Source: Perca fluviatilis (lineage: Eukaryota > Chordata > Actinopteri > Perciformes > Percidae). From it: a stretch of DNA of 64,000 nt. Positions 10,431-24,400 of the stretch are shown here, in pieces; position 1 is the first letter of the stretch; each line of letters begins with the position of its first letter. The stretch is from positions 27,231,383 through 27,295,382 of the forward strand of contig NC_053119.1 of assembly GCF_010015445.1 (NCBI RefSeq), in the 5' to 3' direction. The translations under genes were made by a program, and so were the position numbers. The notes below the pieces were generated by a model. It saw nothing but the letters and a program-made list of their open reading frames with translations, was not told where the DNA came from and searched no databases.

Positions 10431-12671
10431 ACCAGTAAAATCCCAGGGGTTGCTGTTTCATGATTTGTCTTTGGACTTTCCTCAAAGAAATAGCCTACGC
10501 CTCCTGCTGTTTATAGCATATGATACCTTTTTGAAAATGAAGAAAACAAAAGCTAAGCAGGACAGTGAAAGTGACTTAACCTTTAAATATAATTGTAAAC
10601 ACACAGCATGATAAATCAGGCAATATTTTATTTATATATTGCTTTGTTTGTTATAGGTAGTTGTTGCATGCATTTTTTCATTTTTAGATGACTGAAATAG
10701 ACTGAAATAGCTAAAAAGCATTTTAACCCACATTTCTCTCTACTTGATTTTAACTACACTCAGTGAAATTAGGCTAATCAAAATAAAAATAAAAATTCTA
10801 AAAGCGTAGGCTAATACAAATATTTTCGTGAAAAATTGTATAATCTATTCCTTGTTTTATATCCACAAAAATGCCACTGTAAATGGAAAGAGGAATGTGC
10901 TGTGCTGAAATGAGAGGAACATACTGTATCACCCTAAAGCAGGATCTCATAAAATATTACGTCCACAGATCCATGCCTGTGGAGCTATACAGTATATCTA
11001 CAGTTACAGTAAGTAAGTCTACCTGTATGCTTTTAACTTGCTCAGAGCAATATTGCACCTGATCATTTCTATTGCTTATGTAGTCATCTAGAATAGATCA
11101 ATGAGAAAACAGATCAGCTTGGCTTGAAACAGTCTGCTCAGTGATTCAGAAACCGAGGTCTAACAGTAAACAGCAAAGGTTAATGTAAGGCAGTAAAGTC
11201 TGTACTGTAACTTTCTAACCCAAACAGGCTGTCTTTTCAGCTGCATCAGAAACCACTACTGGTCAAATTACTGGACACTTCCAGAATAAATTATAGCAGA
11301 CTGTGGGGAATGTCCTCCTCTGTGTCCCCCCTTTTGGGACAAAATGTGTCTGACTCCAAATAAAAGACCTATATATCCCTATGCGCATTCGTTAAATTGG
11401 AATTACATTGATCCCAAGTAACAGCCAAATAAGACGATAAGATAAAGTAAAATACATTCGTTTAATCAGTCAAGCATCGGAGTTTTAATACACAGATATG
11501 TGGGATCACAAAGCACACAGAGACTCAGTTTCTGTAGCAACAGACAAAAATCCAGAACCGGTCCACGTATCTCTAGACTATCAGATCTTGTGAGCCTCGT
11601 TCTATACTTCCTCTCATCTCTTATACTTTCTTTCTTGGCCCCCCTCTTTTCTCCAGCACAGGGAGTGTTATCTTCACACAACACACGCCAGGGTCGAGGC
11701 CACTGTGCTGTGTCTCGTTTTCATTTGCTCTCACGCAAATCAGTACATTCTGCTCCTGTTTCACTTATTATTACTCAATGTACTTTGCTCGAAGCCACTG
11801 TGACCCTAACCATCTTATAGTTATGGCTTAAGCTAAATAAGCATACACCAAAACACACCTGGTCTCTTATGGAAACCTTTTACATTCTTATTATATTTAT
11901 TTGCAAATAGTAAGAACATTATTCTACAAGATGTGCCTATAAACCCACAGCACACTATAGAAGATAGTTAGGGGTGATGGACCCCAACACTGCAGTGGAT
12001 CTGCAAAATTGCTAGCCAATGTCTGGTGGCATTTTTCATTCCCCACCTTCTCCTAACTTCTCAATAATATACACTCAACCGTTCCTGACCTCTTTACTTT
12101 TTCTACAAGCCAATTTAATACATAGTTCACACTCTCCTCATAGTTGAAGAATTTTAGTAAGTTCTATTTATTATGATTGTTCATGTCAAAGGACTTGGTT
12201 ACCAGATTCACCATGAACTAGTTTTTGAAATGGGCTGTGTCGAGTTGCTTATTCAATTGCATGTAGCTTTGCAAATGGACACTAGATGGCAGTCCTAACC
12301 AGGATTGTTTTGAAAGGCCTCGGAATCCTAGCCTGGGAAAACCCTGACGAACTTCCAGCAAATTTGAGATTTGCTCTCAGTTACAACTGAGAAGGGTCTG
12401 GTGTCAACCAGGCTACCGGAATCCCCTTCATCACATAACATTTCCCCTATTTTCATTTATTTATGTTTCATTAATTTATGTTTTCTCACTTTCAAGAGCA
12501 ATGAGTTTTCTTTCTTAAAAAATATTTGCTTTGCAGTCACAGCTTTGGCTAACGTCTGGCACAAATAGTAGGTATATACTGTCCAACAGTCAGTCAATGT
12601 CCTAAATTGATTGACGAAAGGATTAGCATTACAGTATTCATAAGATTGCTGGGTAAGATTGTGGTTTATCA
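10431..12671. other. Intergenic between cry1 and btbd11, no gene seen
   Basis: AT-rich DNA with short random ORFs only. Neither strand gives a protein I recognise. Confidence 0.4.
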
Positions 12672-13502
12672 GTGTTTTTTGCCCCCAACGGTGCCTCGCA
12701 GGCAGCGCTGCCTGCAAGGCATCGTTGGGAGGCACTGGTTATGGTTATGGTGAGGGTTAATGGTGCGTTCTTTTTGTCCACCGAAGTCAATCTACGAGTC
12801 ATTTTCCGGAGTTACAAACCGGAAGTTGCAAAAAGAACGCCCCAGAGGTCGTATATACGACTCGTCAAGTCATCTGAACTCAGAGGACCCCGAGTTCACT
12901 TTCAAAGATGGCTACGTCGTGCATCACACGTAGTAAACATTGTGGTTTTCTACAATTTTAAGCACTTTTGTCGTTGTTGTTACCAAATGAAGAAGTCGTA
13001 CACATAGCACTGTATACTGCTACCTATGTCGCTACAGTCTTATTATGAGTTAAATACCGCCTAATTAGTTATTTTGTAGCTTGTGCAGCTGAAATTGGCT
13101 AGAGACGCTCGGTTGCTATATGACAACAATGGATTTAAGCCGAGTCTTGAGCAGAAAGCAGAGCAGTAACCTAACGTTAACGTTAATCAAAATGTAATTT
13201 TCATGTATCAAACTGTGAAATATATTTGTGTAATATGTCAATAACTGGGTGAATAGAATCCTAAATGTTACTAAAAATGTTACAAAAATCCATCTTTCTC
13301 CGACTCGTAGTATTGTGTGACAAAAAGAACTTTAACAACCCGCGGTTATTCGTTTTTCGACATGGATGTGACGTCACACTCGAGCTACTAGTCGCGATTA
13401 CAAGACAAAAAGAACGCACCATAAGGTTAAGGTTAGGGTTAGGTGCCTTGAAGGCAGCGGTCGCAGCGCTGCCTGGAAGGAGCAGTTGGGGGCAAAAAAC
13501 AC
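12672..13502. mobile_element. Inverted-repeat element split by a second element
   Basis: Perfect 18-bp ends GTGTTTTTTGCCCCCAAC (12672-12689) and its complement (13485-13502). Subterminal GGCAGCGCTGCCTG palindromes occur on both sides. The interior is interrupted at 12761-13421 by another element. Confidence 0.7.
12758..13424. mobile_element. PIF/Harbinger-like MITE nested in the 12672-13502 element
   Basis: Perfect 18-bp ends TGGTGCGTTCTTTTTGTC (12761-12778) and complement (13404-13421), flanked by direct TAA on both sides (12758-12760 and 13422-13424). A 3-bp TAA/TTA duplication is typical of PIF/Harbinger. 661 bp without transposase. Confidence 0.7.
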
Positions 13503-14290
13503 CTTCAAGCAAGATTGTGTTCGTCTACAGCCATGCTAGCCGCTAAGTGTGGCTGTACAGCAACCTTTTAAGCTAAATGTTAAGAATGTCAGCATGCCAA
13601 CATGCTCACAATGACATGCCGATGTTTAGCGGGTAGCCTGATGTCTACCATGCTTGGGCTCCTGTGAGATGTAACTGGAAAAAGGCTTTTGGCACAAAAT
13701 CATATTATATTATAATTATAATCATATTTCTTTTTAATTACTTCATTCCAAGTTGAGCTCCCTCTGACATTCTACTCCTTCTAAATCAAGTTTGATTAAA
13801 GCAGTCCCTCGGCCAGAAAGGCTAATTTGCACCCAACATAGACATGAAGCTGTGATATTTAATTATCCTTTAGGACTATAAAAGTCCTTCAAGGTGAGTT
13901 TTATAACCCAATTTAGCTACTTTCATTTTACAAAAATTCTTTCTCCAAAATTCTTTAGTGCCCGACATCAGCCTTTTGTCCCTCCAAGGAAAGAGCTGTC
14001 GTAGAGCAATCAATGAGGTTACTTAGACAAATCAACATGATTAATACAAATCAATCAATCTCTTGGTCTCTCTCTGAACCTGGAGAAAGAGTTCATTACT
14101 GTTATAAAGCCCAGTCTCTCTCCTTTTCGCTGTAGTTTTTTTTATCATTTAATAATGATACTTAAATATCAGCGTCCCTTTCCAGCTATTGTCCGATGTA
14201 TTTCTGACCTCCCTCATTCTACTGCCTTCTGTGCTGTGCAGACCTTTCAGTAGACCTTGCAATACTGTGTGAGGATAGTATTCTGTTTAC
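13503..14290. other. Intergenic, no feature seen
   Basis: AT-rich, including a small ATTATAATTATAAT palindrome near 13705. No gene or clear repeat edge. Confidence 0.35.
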
Positions 14291-14299
14291 ACATTTACA

Positions 14300-14940
14300 T
14301 TCAGAGCACAGAGAGAACCTACTAAAATATTTAAAATCTCCATAAGTTGGTTTTGGAAAACCACGTTTTTATTTCACGTTTATTTTTTACTTGTCCTTTT
14401 CTTGTAGTCCCTTCAGAGTCTAATCAGTATGTTTTCGTCAACGGCGAAATAAAAGCCTCTTATTTACGAGACCGGTCTGAGAGACCTCCAGCTTACAGCG
14501 GGGTCTCTGAGCATGACTGGCTGTGCGACGAGCTAGCGGCCCCGGCAGGCGCCTGCTGGCTGTCGCATCATTTCATGGCGCTTCTCAACTCCGAAAACTT
14601 TGAAGCAAATTGTCAATTCGGCATAAAGTTTTTGCAACAATGCCTATATTCGAAATCTAAACAGTTCATTTCTTGCCTAAAACGTTGTCAGAAGTGAATT
14701 TTGTGATGATTAAGATGGCGAAAATTGTCCAGTTGTTGGTCTGTCTGTACCGGAAACCCGACCCTCGTTGACCTAGGTTCCTATGCTGAAAAGGGAACAG
14801 CGAAGAGACCCTGCCCTGAAGTAGGAGCTGAAAGAGTTACAGGAACTGCGGCCAGAGGAACTTCAAAATCCCCAAATTGGTCCAGTTGGAACACGAGAAA
14901 AAAAGGGTTCTAGGAATTTTATGTTCTAGGAACTGCAAAA
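14300..14940. repeat. Dispersed fish repeats, including copy 2 of the 10325 repeat
   Basis: 14300-14420 matches 10325-10430. It is followed by GACGAGCTAGCGGCCCCGGC and AACGTTGTCAGAAGTGA text that I recognise as multi-copy in teleosts, then at about 14775 an AGGTTCCTATGCTGAAAAGG element ending TTCTAGGAACTGC. The ORFs across it are incidental. Confidence 0.45.
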
Positions 14941-14998
14941 ATCTCTCCGGTCGGAAAGCGGCTTATGTAATGGATATCACATGTATCACATGCTTGAA

Positions 14999-15275
14999 TT
15001 AAAGGTGCTGTAGGTAGGATTGTGAAGATCCAGGACTTAGCCCAAAAAAATGAACATTAACAACTTCTCAGTCCCTCCCCCCTTTCTGCTAAAGCCCAAA
15101 ATGGTCTCCTAAGCCCCTGCAATGAAAATGAAAAGCGTGTGAATGAGCAGTGATTGACACGCAGTTAGACAGTTTTTTTGTTTTTTAAAATAACCTGTTT
15201 CATGTAGTTCTACTTGAACATAGGGGCAGTTTCAGCAAATGTGACAGAAAGTTAGTTTTATTACTGCACCTTTAA
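14999..15275. mobile_element. Kolobok-like MITE (family A), second copy
   Basis: TTAA|AGGTGC and GCACCT|TTAA ends with a perfect TTAA duplication. It shares internal sequence with 3872-4191 but has lost about 45 bp in the middle. Confidence 0.75.
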
Positions 15276-16440
15276 TAGTATTGTTTAACATGTTGACTTG
15301 TAATAGCAGGAAAAGCCCAGGTGTTGCTAATGACGTTAATAATGGCTTTGTTCTATTTAGTGTTCCTGTAAGCCGTGATAACACTGAGACCCTGAAACTG
15401 AAGCAGCTAAATTGAATTCATCATTCTTTTTATTATTAACACGTGTTTCCTACTGTGACGTGTCAGATTATTTCTGTGACAGACCCCAGTAAAGAATACA
15501 TTATTTTGTTGCTGCTCCTGACAAATAAACTGAAGTTTGTCTGCACAACACCAGGGTTCACTGTTGCTCCAGAGAAACATCCAACCTGATGTCAAATGCA
15601 GACGCTATACAGTCTCACTGCAGCTCAGATGTAAAGCAGCCACAGTCCCCTAGATCAGTGAGCAATCTCCAGTTCATGGTGTAAACTAAGATTATTTCCA
15701 CCCCCTAGACAATTTACACTCATTTGCACTGGTTTTGTCAGTATTGCAGTTATGACTGCAGTTACTTTCAGTACATTTCACTGAAACCAGATACCTTGCC
15801 GTTGTTTTAAGAATTTAGAATATTGCTATACCATCTTTAAAATGGTACTTGCACATGCAATCATGGCATTAATTTAAGGTGGACTGGGGTTAATGGAGAT
15901 TCCACAGAGCCAGAGCCTATACATGGGTTTCTGGGAAAAACAAAAACAAAATGGATGAATGTTAGACCCTGCCAGTGATCCCAGCAAATGACCTTGGAAG
16001 TAATTCAGATCTTTTCAATGAGTTCCCATCCAGAGGAACAGAGAAGGATACATTATGCATGTCATCTATTATTAATGGTCTTGAGTCATGTTACGATCAG
16101 ACACGGGCCTTCAGAATATATCTGAAAAGCCTTATCCTCTGGAGGATTTGTCCCCTAAACATGATGTTTTTAAAAGCAGCTACTTCTAGTAATTCTACTG
16201 TAATGTATATTATATGATTTATTATTTAATGCAATTCTGTCATTCTAGGCTACTTTGACATGACAGGATTTCTGTACTCATGGTATTCCAAAGTTGTGAG
16301 AAACTTCTCAAAAGTAGGCCATGGGCAATTACACAAGCATTGTGCTCACTGTTTACATCGCCTTTTTTATTATTATTAATAAGCCTTTTCATGGGCTACA
16401 TCATGGACTTTGTATTGATCGTCTAAAGCGATCCAATTAA
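15276..16440. other. Intergenic upstream of btbd11, no gene seen
   Basis: Mostly AT-rich single-copy-looking DNA. An 80-codon ORF at 15975 has no recognisable family. Confidence 0.35.
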
Positions 16441-17596
<1,156 letters not shown>

Positions 17597-17919
17597 TGAA
17601 TACTGTAAGTCCATGCAACAGGGTCCTTCTCCACTTCATATCCTTACCACAGCTTTTAAATCACCTGTTCGTAAAGTGGAAAAAAAAGAAAGTCCCCCTC
17701 TCATCTCACGGTAGATTTACATCAGTATAACAGATACATGCTTCTTCATTAGATTTACTCCAAACATCCATAGACTAAAATGTAACAATCTATAGGGGAT
17801 ACTAATCCAAACAAGTCTCACCTGCACCATAAATGACTACCAGGATTTATATAAAGAGAGGTCCCTCTGATTCACTTGCTGCCAGATCTCTGATATGAAA
17901 AGGTTATGCCACATTCACT

Positions 17920-17922
<3 letters not shown>

Positions 17923-17970
<48 letters not shown>
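17923..17970. repeat. (TC)24 microsatellite
   Basis: Uninterrupted TC dinucleotides. Confidence 0.98.
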
Positions 17971-17975
<5 letters not shown>

Positions 17976-19315
17976 GAGGAACTGTAATCCTAAACTCAAA
18001 TACGTCAGTGAAAGAACATTTCTGCAGCTGAAATGGTGCTTCCCATTCTCAGAGTGATCTGCAGAAGCTGCAGGCAAGTGATGACTGACTGAGTAGATCA
18101 GGATGGGAGAGAGTGGTCCTCTTAAGGTCAGCTTGCCTGCTCTGTCGTGCAGTGTTGCATTGCAGACGTTATTCTCTAATATTCTTCTAATACTATGTGG
18201 CTGTTTTGTTAATGCACAAAATGACGAAGCAGGGCCTGGTGTCCCCAGGCTTAATGACTCACTTTGATAGCTTTCAGTGAAAGGGGCTCTCCCTGTTGGT
18301 TTTCCTACAATAATGCCCTGCAGAGGTGAGATTTATTCTTTTCACCCAGAGAGGAAGGAGGTCTTTCATTCCTGTATACATCTGCTGATTCGAGTACACA
18401 CAATACCTCGCTGGTAGTTTTCACATGGCTTTACAAGTGTTTAGAAATACTTATTGGTGTGTGCTTTGAAAGAAAGTATAACTGTATTCAGACTTCACTG
18501 CCACTTAAACAGCAATACATCACAAACCACTCTAACACATGCGTGCCCCTGTTTTGATGGATGTTGTAAAAGTGCTGCTGTGGCTCCTCTTGCAACAGGT
18601 TTACGTAATGAAAGGCCTTGGGGGACCTATGTGCTATCATGCATTATGCAGAGTGATGTGAATAAAACTGAGATATAGAGTGAGGGAGAGAAAAAAAAGA
18701 GAGACAGGCACACAGAGAAAGAAACCTGGAGACACTCTGTGACCGTATTGATGAATCACCAACAGAAGCCTGGCATCGTGAGAAGAGCACTTTATTTCGC
18801 TGTATCTCTTTGTTTCAAAGGCACAGTGAACATTTTTTTGTTAAACATACAGCTTGTTTACCCTTTCCGTGTCTGTTTGCTTACACCAGCTGCACAGTCA
18901 GCATCAGACTCGCATAAATGTGCGTTCATTTGTAGTGGTAACAACATATAGTATCGTTATATTACTGCATACCTTGACATATAGTGAAAAAAAAAAATGA
19001 CGGTCACATACGGTTCAAAGAGACAGCAATAATACTCAATATGACGTCAGCCTTTCCAGTATGAGCACATACTGTACATTATAGAATGCCAATATTCAGT
19101 GCCTCTGCACACTCAGGCCACTTGGCATGCAGCAAGGCTCCAGCTGTAGAAGAGGGGTTGAGTGTTCACTGGTGCATTGGATCGGGGAATAAGATGCAAG
19201 AAAAACGTCTGGAGCATGTGGAATATTGATGTAATAATGCCCAAGGCTAGAAAAGTGGCAGAGTGCATGAAGTCTATGTTGTTGTTCAGTATTGTGAAAA
19301 AAATAAAAAAAAGGG

Positions 19316-19346
<31 letters not shown>
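19316..19346. repeat. Poly(A) tract of about 31 bases
   Basis: Uninterrupted A run following an A-rich lead-in from 19297. It could be a retroposon tail, but no tRNA-like or LINE body was recognised upstream. Confidence 0.9.
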
Positions 19347-19350
<4 letters not shown>

Positions 19351-19787
19351 TGTTTTATTATTATTGTGCATAAAGTAGTAATTATTTGCATAAAAAAAAA
19401 TAAAAAATTTTTTTTTTTTTTATACAATGCATCAAATGACTATGTGTAATGGGAGTAGAGCTTTATAGAGGCGTTTTACTTATTGTTTTGGTTTTCTTGC
19501 ACACAACTTTATAGCTTTGGTTTACTCTCACTGCTCTCTGACTGTACACTGTACACCCAGTATCAAACGCTTAGCGACTATAGCCATGTCCTATCATGTA
19601 GGGAGCTAGAGAGACAAATAATTCCCTAAGGAGTTGGAGGAGATGGAGGAATTGGAGTTTCTACAGTTCCCAAGTGGCACAAATGTATCAATTATGCAGC
19701 TTTAAGTCTCAGGATGTTCAACAGACACAGTTTTAGGCAGGTTTAAGACTGATGGACAGGTAATGTGTGCATCTGTTGGGGCATCCT

Positions 19788-20203
19788 TAGTCTATATCTA
19801 CGACGTTCCACTTCCGGGATTGGTCCTGTGCTACTGGAAGTTCTTTTCGGGCGGATGTCAGGTCGATTAATGAGGACTATGGTTAACTGCTCCTCAGATC
19901 TCTGCAGTAAATTGAGGTATTGAGGTATCTGTCCAATCTGAGTTTTCTGTTGCACGACTAAAACAACCTTTAACGTACACATGTTCCACCGAAACAAGTT
20001 CCTTCCCGAGGCTATTTGGCAGCGGCACCGTGGCTCTGTCTGGCGCTTAGCGCCGCCCAAGATGATTGTGATTGGTTTAAAGAAATGCCAATAAACCAGA
20101 GCACGTTTTTTCTTTTCTTTTTCCCATCCCGGAATGCTGTGTGGACTAACCAGACCCCCCCTCCGCAGGGTTGTGGAGGAAGGTCTGGCAATGCGAGACT
20201 AGG
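19788..20203 (-). mobile_element. Abundant fish inverted-repeat element
   Basis: The minus strand begins CTAGTCTCGCATTGCCAGAC and continues with GGTCTGGTTAGTCCACACAG, text I recognise as a very common percomorph repeat. The left border near TAGTCTATATCTACG is approximate. Non-coding. Confidence 0.5.
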
Positions 20204-20829
20204 GCATCATAGGATGACTGGTTCAGTTAAAATAGAAAGTTCCATATGGTGTAAGATTTCCATCACATTTCTTATTGTGACAAAACAGGACCTCTAAACC
20301 TCAAGATACCCTCTATCTGCAGTGACAGATAAGGCCGAAGCACAGCCGCATCATTCGCTGTCTTCGCAGTAAAACCAAAGAGCCAGTCAATCCGAGGGTG
20401 GGTTGACCTTAACCGAGCCTCTGCCTGCCAAATTGAAGCTCCATATCGCTTCATCCATTCTCTCAGTCTCTGTCTGCCAAATGGAAGCAATTGAGGTGAT
20501 TTTTCCATATTATGCTAACGCTGGTGACCCAGCTTTGTCAGGAGACCTTTATGAATATCTTTATTGCATCTTCCACAAAAGCTGATTTCCTTTCTCATGC
20601 TGTCACAAAGTCAATAAGGTAGTTACCTCGTTGGGTGTATTACTTTATTAACTTTTCAGCTTCTATCAGGTACCTTAGTAATGAGCGGAATCATTTAGCG
20701 GGCTTTCTCTCTTCCACAGAAGGTCAAAGCAATCATTTGAAATTTGGGTAAGGCTTTATTGCTGCGAGTTAAAACATTTTTTTTTATACCCCTCTAATAT
20801 CTGTACTTTAATTATAAAGCCCTAACCAG

Positions 20830-21440
20830 CAGCCAGTTAGCTCATTTTAGCATTAATCCTGGAAACGGATAATCCTGCTCTGTCCAAAATAATTTAACAA
20901 AATCCACCAACCAGTAACTCTAAATTTCACTAATTAACATATCTTATTTGTTTAATTTGTACAAAAGTATATCTAAAGGGGTGCCTGGGTAGCTCACCTG
21001 GTAGAGTGAGCGCCCATATGTAGAGGTTCACTTCTTGACGCCGCGGGTTCGACTCCGACCTGCATGTCATTCCCCCTCTCTCTTTCCTTTCATGTCTTAC
21101 GCTCTCCTATAATAATAAAGGCCTAAAATGCCCAAAAAATAATCTTAAAAAAAAAGACGCAGAGTAGAGATTTCTGGCACAACCTGATCATTTCTTGGCC
21201 AGGAGCAGTAACTTCCCCAAGCTTCTGCTTGCCGCCTGGTAACAGCATGGTGACGGCAATACCAGTTACTGCTTCTAGCCAAGAAATAGTCTGCTAATGC
21301 TAAGCGAGGCAAATGGGCTTCTGGCTGTAGCCATACATTTACCGTACATACATGAGAGTGGTATCAATCTTCTCATCTAACTCTCAGCAAGAATGGGAAC
21401 AAGTGCACACCCAACATGTCAGACTATTTCTTTATAACGT
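20830..21440. mobile_element. Kolobok-like common teleost repeat (family B), copy split by a SINE
   Basis: Shares GCTCTGTCCAAA, AAATCCACC, TTTCTTGGCCAGGAGCAGTA and ATCTTCTCATCTAACTCT with copies near 26500, 41800, 44650, 51500 and 52900/56600. A SINE interrupts it at 20978-21146. The ends are decayed. Confidence 0.55.
20978..21146 (+). mobile_element. tRNA-derived SINE
   Basis: A tRNA-like head with A-box region (TAGCTCACCTGGTAGAGTGA) and B-box (GGGTTCGACTCC) at about 21046. A body CATTCCCCCTCTCTCTTTCC and a short A-rich end follow. It cannot be a functional tRNA gene because the cloverleaf is disrupted. Confidence 0.75.
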
Positions 21441-24400
21441 CAAGAGTATAAAAGGCTTTGTAGTATTAGGTGTAAGTACTGTATGTACTGTGTTTTATAT
21501 TGTATATGCACAATGTATTTCTTTGTAATGCATCAATTTATGAACAAGGGGGAAAAAGCTTGTTCTTGGTTGTTTCATGAATAGATGCCTCAACACAGTA
21601 TCCATAATATCCCTATCTATATAACCTGCTATAATGTCTATTATACACCTACTGCTCCTCACAGCTCTGCATTGGCATATCCAGCATATGGCAGGCCTCC
21701 CACACACAAGCCCAACACACACGTACTCACTCACACACATACAGTAAGATGTCAGGGGCTCCTCTCACCATGTCTGAGCCAGTGTTATTTGCAGGTGGGT
21801 GTTGGGTTTCCCTTCTCCGACTGTGGCATCCTGTCAGAACAGGAAACTGCTCTATTATATATGGTGGGATATTTCTTATGGCTCCCACTAGGCCCAGAAA
21901 CACAGTGATTCTTTGATTTCTTTAACGACGTGTGCATGTCACAGAAAATGTATAGTGGAACATGATATCCAGTGCTCAGGGATATGTACCACCCTGAGGA
22001 CGATTTTCTAATCATGCTTCATGAGTGAGATGACTTTCAAGTTCGGGCAGAGCTGGTTGGGTTGAATGATCTTAAGGAAAAGTTCACCCTAAAGTCATTT
22101 AAAATAAGTGTAGGTAATGTAACTTGCATGTCCTGGCCCATTTCTTTTTATGGTGGTGTTTTTGTCCTTATTCACGTGCACAGTGCAGCTACAGTTGACA
22201 TGGTTGACAACATTTTTGGGGCAAAGTAAATCATAGTTTAGCCCAGCGGACCATTTCTGGATCTCTTCCAGGTAGCCTTAAACTGGTGGGTAAACATGAC
22301 ATTTTGAAAGCTTCTAATCAATATTTTTTAATTTGATTTGATGAATTGATGTGCAACGTGAAAAGAGTTCTCTCGTAGTAACCCACAGTGACTTGTCCCT
22401 ACAATCTGCAGTTCCCATCAGCTCTATGGAGCATGTAAGTGTCTTATAGCTCATTGTTTTGGTTTTCTGGTCTGCAAATTTACTCTTTTGGTTCACTTAC
22501 TGCTCTCATCAGGAACATTTTAACAATACAGCTCTGATAAACCCACTGCACGCGAATATTTCCATTAAACATCAAACGGACAAAGTTAGCATCTAGCTAG
22601 TGAACATACAGGAGTTGAGAATTTTGCAGCTTAAAGCGATACTTTGCCGATTTTAAACCAGCTCTGTGTCATCTTGGTGTGGTTAGTGTGTGCAGATTAA
22701 GGAGACAGGAGAGTGAATATTGTAGTTATATTTGTCAGGTTGCCAGTAATGCAACTCCAAATAAATGCTAATGTTGCTCTGTGTCTGCAGGATGGGTGAA
22801 TAGGCAACTATTTGCAAAAAGCAGCCATATAAATCGATTAACCCAAGTTTAGAAAAAACATGATTTTTAATTTTTTCTAAATTATTTTGTTTATTTAATT
22901 TAAAATGTATTGCACTTTTACTGTAATACTGTTTTATATTGTCTAATGTTCCTTTAGTTGTGGGGATCTGTGATGGAAAATGGCAAAAGCTATAACTGAT
23001 GTACAACGTGTTTTATTTTTTTTTGTCAATATGCTTTCACCTGTCTCTTAACTAAACACATGGTAAAAGAGGCGAGGGTTTCTTTGTAGACTTACCATTT
23101 AGCATTGACATTCAACAATCATTCAAAGGGCAATCCATGATGGATGTGTCAGAGATATTTCTCGACCATTGGCAGCCTCAAAAGAAATTCAATGTAGCCA
23201 CAACTTGAGCTGTTGCCAGTAGCATCTGAAATATAACCCTGCTGAGGGGTAATTTGAGGTAATTTGAACAACTGGGCATGCTGCTCTGTGGCATTGTCCT
23301 CTCGTCACTCTTACTTTTTCTTGCCTGCAAAACACACAGTCCTTTCAGCACAAAGAACACACCTCTCTGAGGCTTGTCAAAAGGCACTCTAGGAAATCTG
23401 GGAAATCAACAACCGAACATGCAAATTTGGGGAAAGAAAAAAATAGTAAATCACAGCACTCTAGCACATACCCTGGAAATCATTGGACTGTTACAGTGTG
23501 AAGTGCCTAACAGATGTGGGATTTTCCTTTTAAAAGCCTTATGTGTACCCAACTCTTGGCATTTAAAATACAAAAGTGAGACCTCATTTGTTTACATTTT
23601 TCAGACGCAAGCATCATGTGTGAAAACCAGAACAACTGATGCACTTGTTGAGGGTATATGATGTGTATGCTATTAGAACAGGGGCACGTTATTGTTCTAC
23701 TGGGTAACTTTGCTGTTTTTAGTTTAGTGCTTCACAGGGGTGAGGGAGTGCAGGTCTCATTCCATTCCCAGGTCTTTTGTTCCGTATTCGGCTTTGCAGT
23801 ACGAGGTCGGTGCCAGGTGCACACATGCTGTGGGGAAGGCAGGCAGACAGGAATGACTGCGGTCTGCAGCGGTACCACTCTGTACCGGTGGAGACCAGTC
23901 CCCATTATGTCGGGGAGTGAGATGTAACATATCTGTGCTAGGGAAACCCTTACACAGCAGCAAACACTTAGGCATATAAGACAGCGACATACACAGACAG
24001 ATTCATACACACAGAGAGGGACACAAACACACACACACAGAGTCACACATGGCCCAGGAGCAGATCTGGTATTAATCGTTTGGGAGTGGAATGAGGAATG
24101 CTGATGTGACATGGAGTCTGGTACAGCGAGGGGAGAGCTCCAGCCGAGCTTACTTCAGTTGATTAAGAGGAGCCAGGCGATAGAATACAGTTAATGCTGC
24201 ACCAAGCTGGCAGCGGCTGCAATAGATGGAGTGTCTTTTTTTTTCTTCTTCTGTAACCGCCTTCTTTTCTCATGCACCTCTGGGGATGGATTAAAAGTTT
24301 CAGTTGCACAATGTCACTCATTGCTGTGTGTGTTAAAACATGTAGGTGATGGACTGGCTCAGTATAAATCCGCTGCTATATATAAATGTGACTGCAGCCA

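Noticed and set aside
19162..19449. Lys-rich/Phe-rich frames on both strands
   Set aside because: Created by the poly(A) and poly(T) runs around 19316-19420.
20978..21060. Possible tRNA gene
   Set aside because: A- and B-box-like text is present but the cloverleaf arms do not pair and a SINE body follows.
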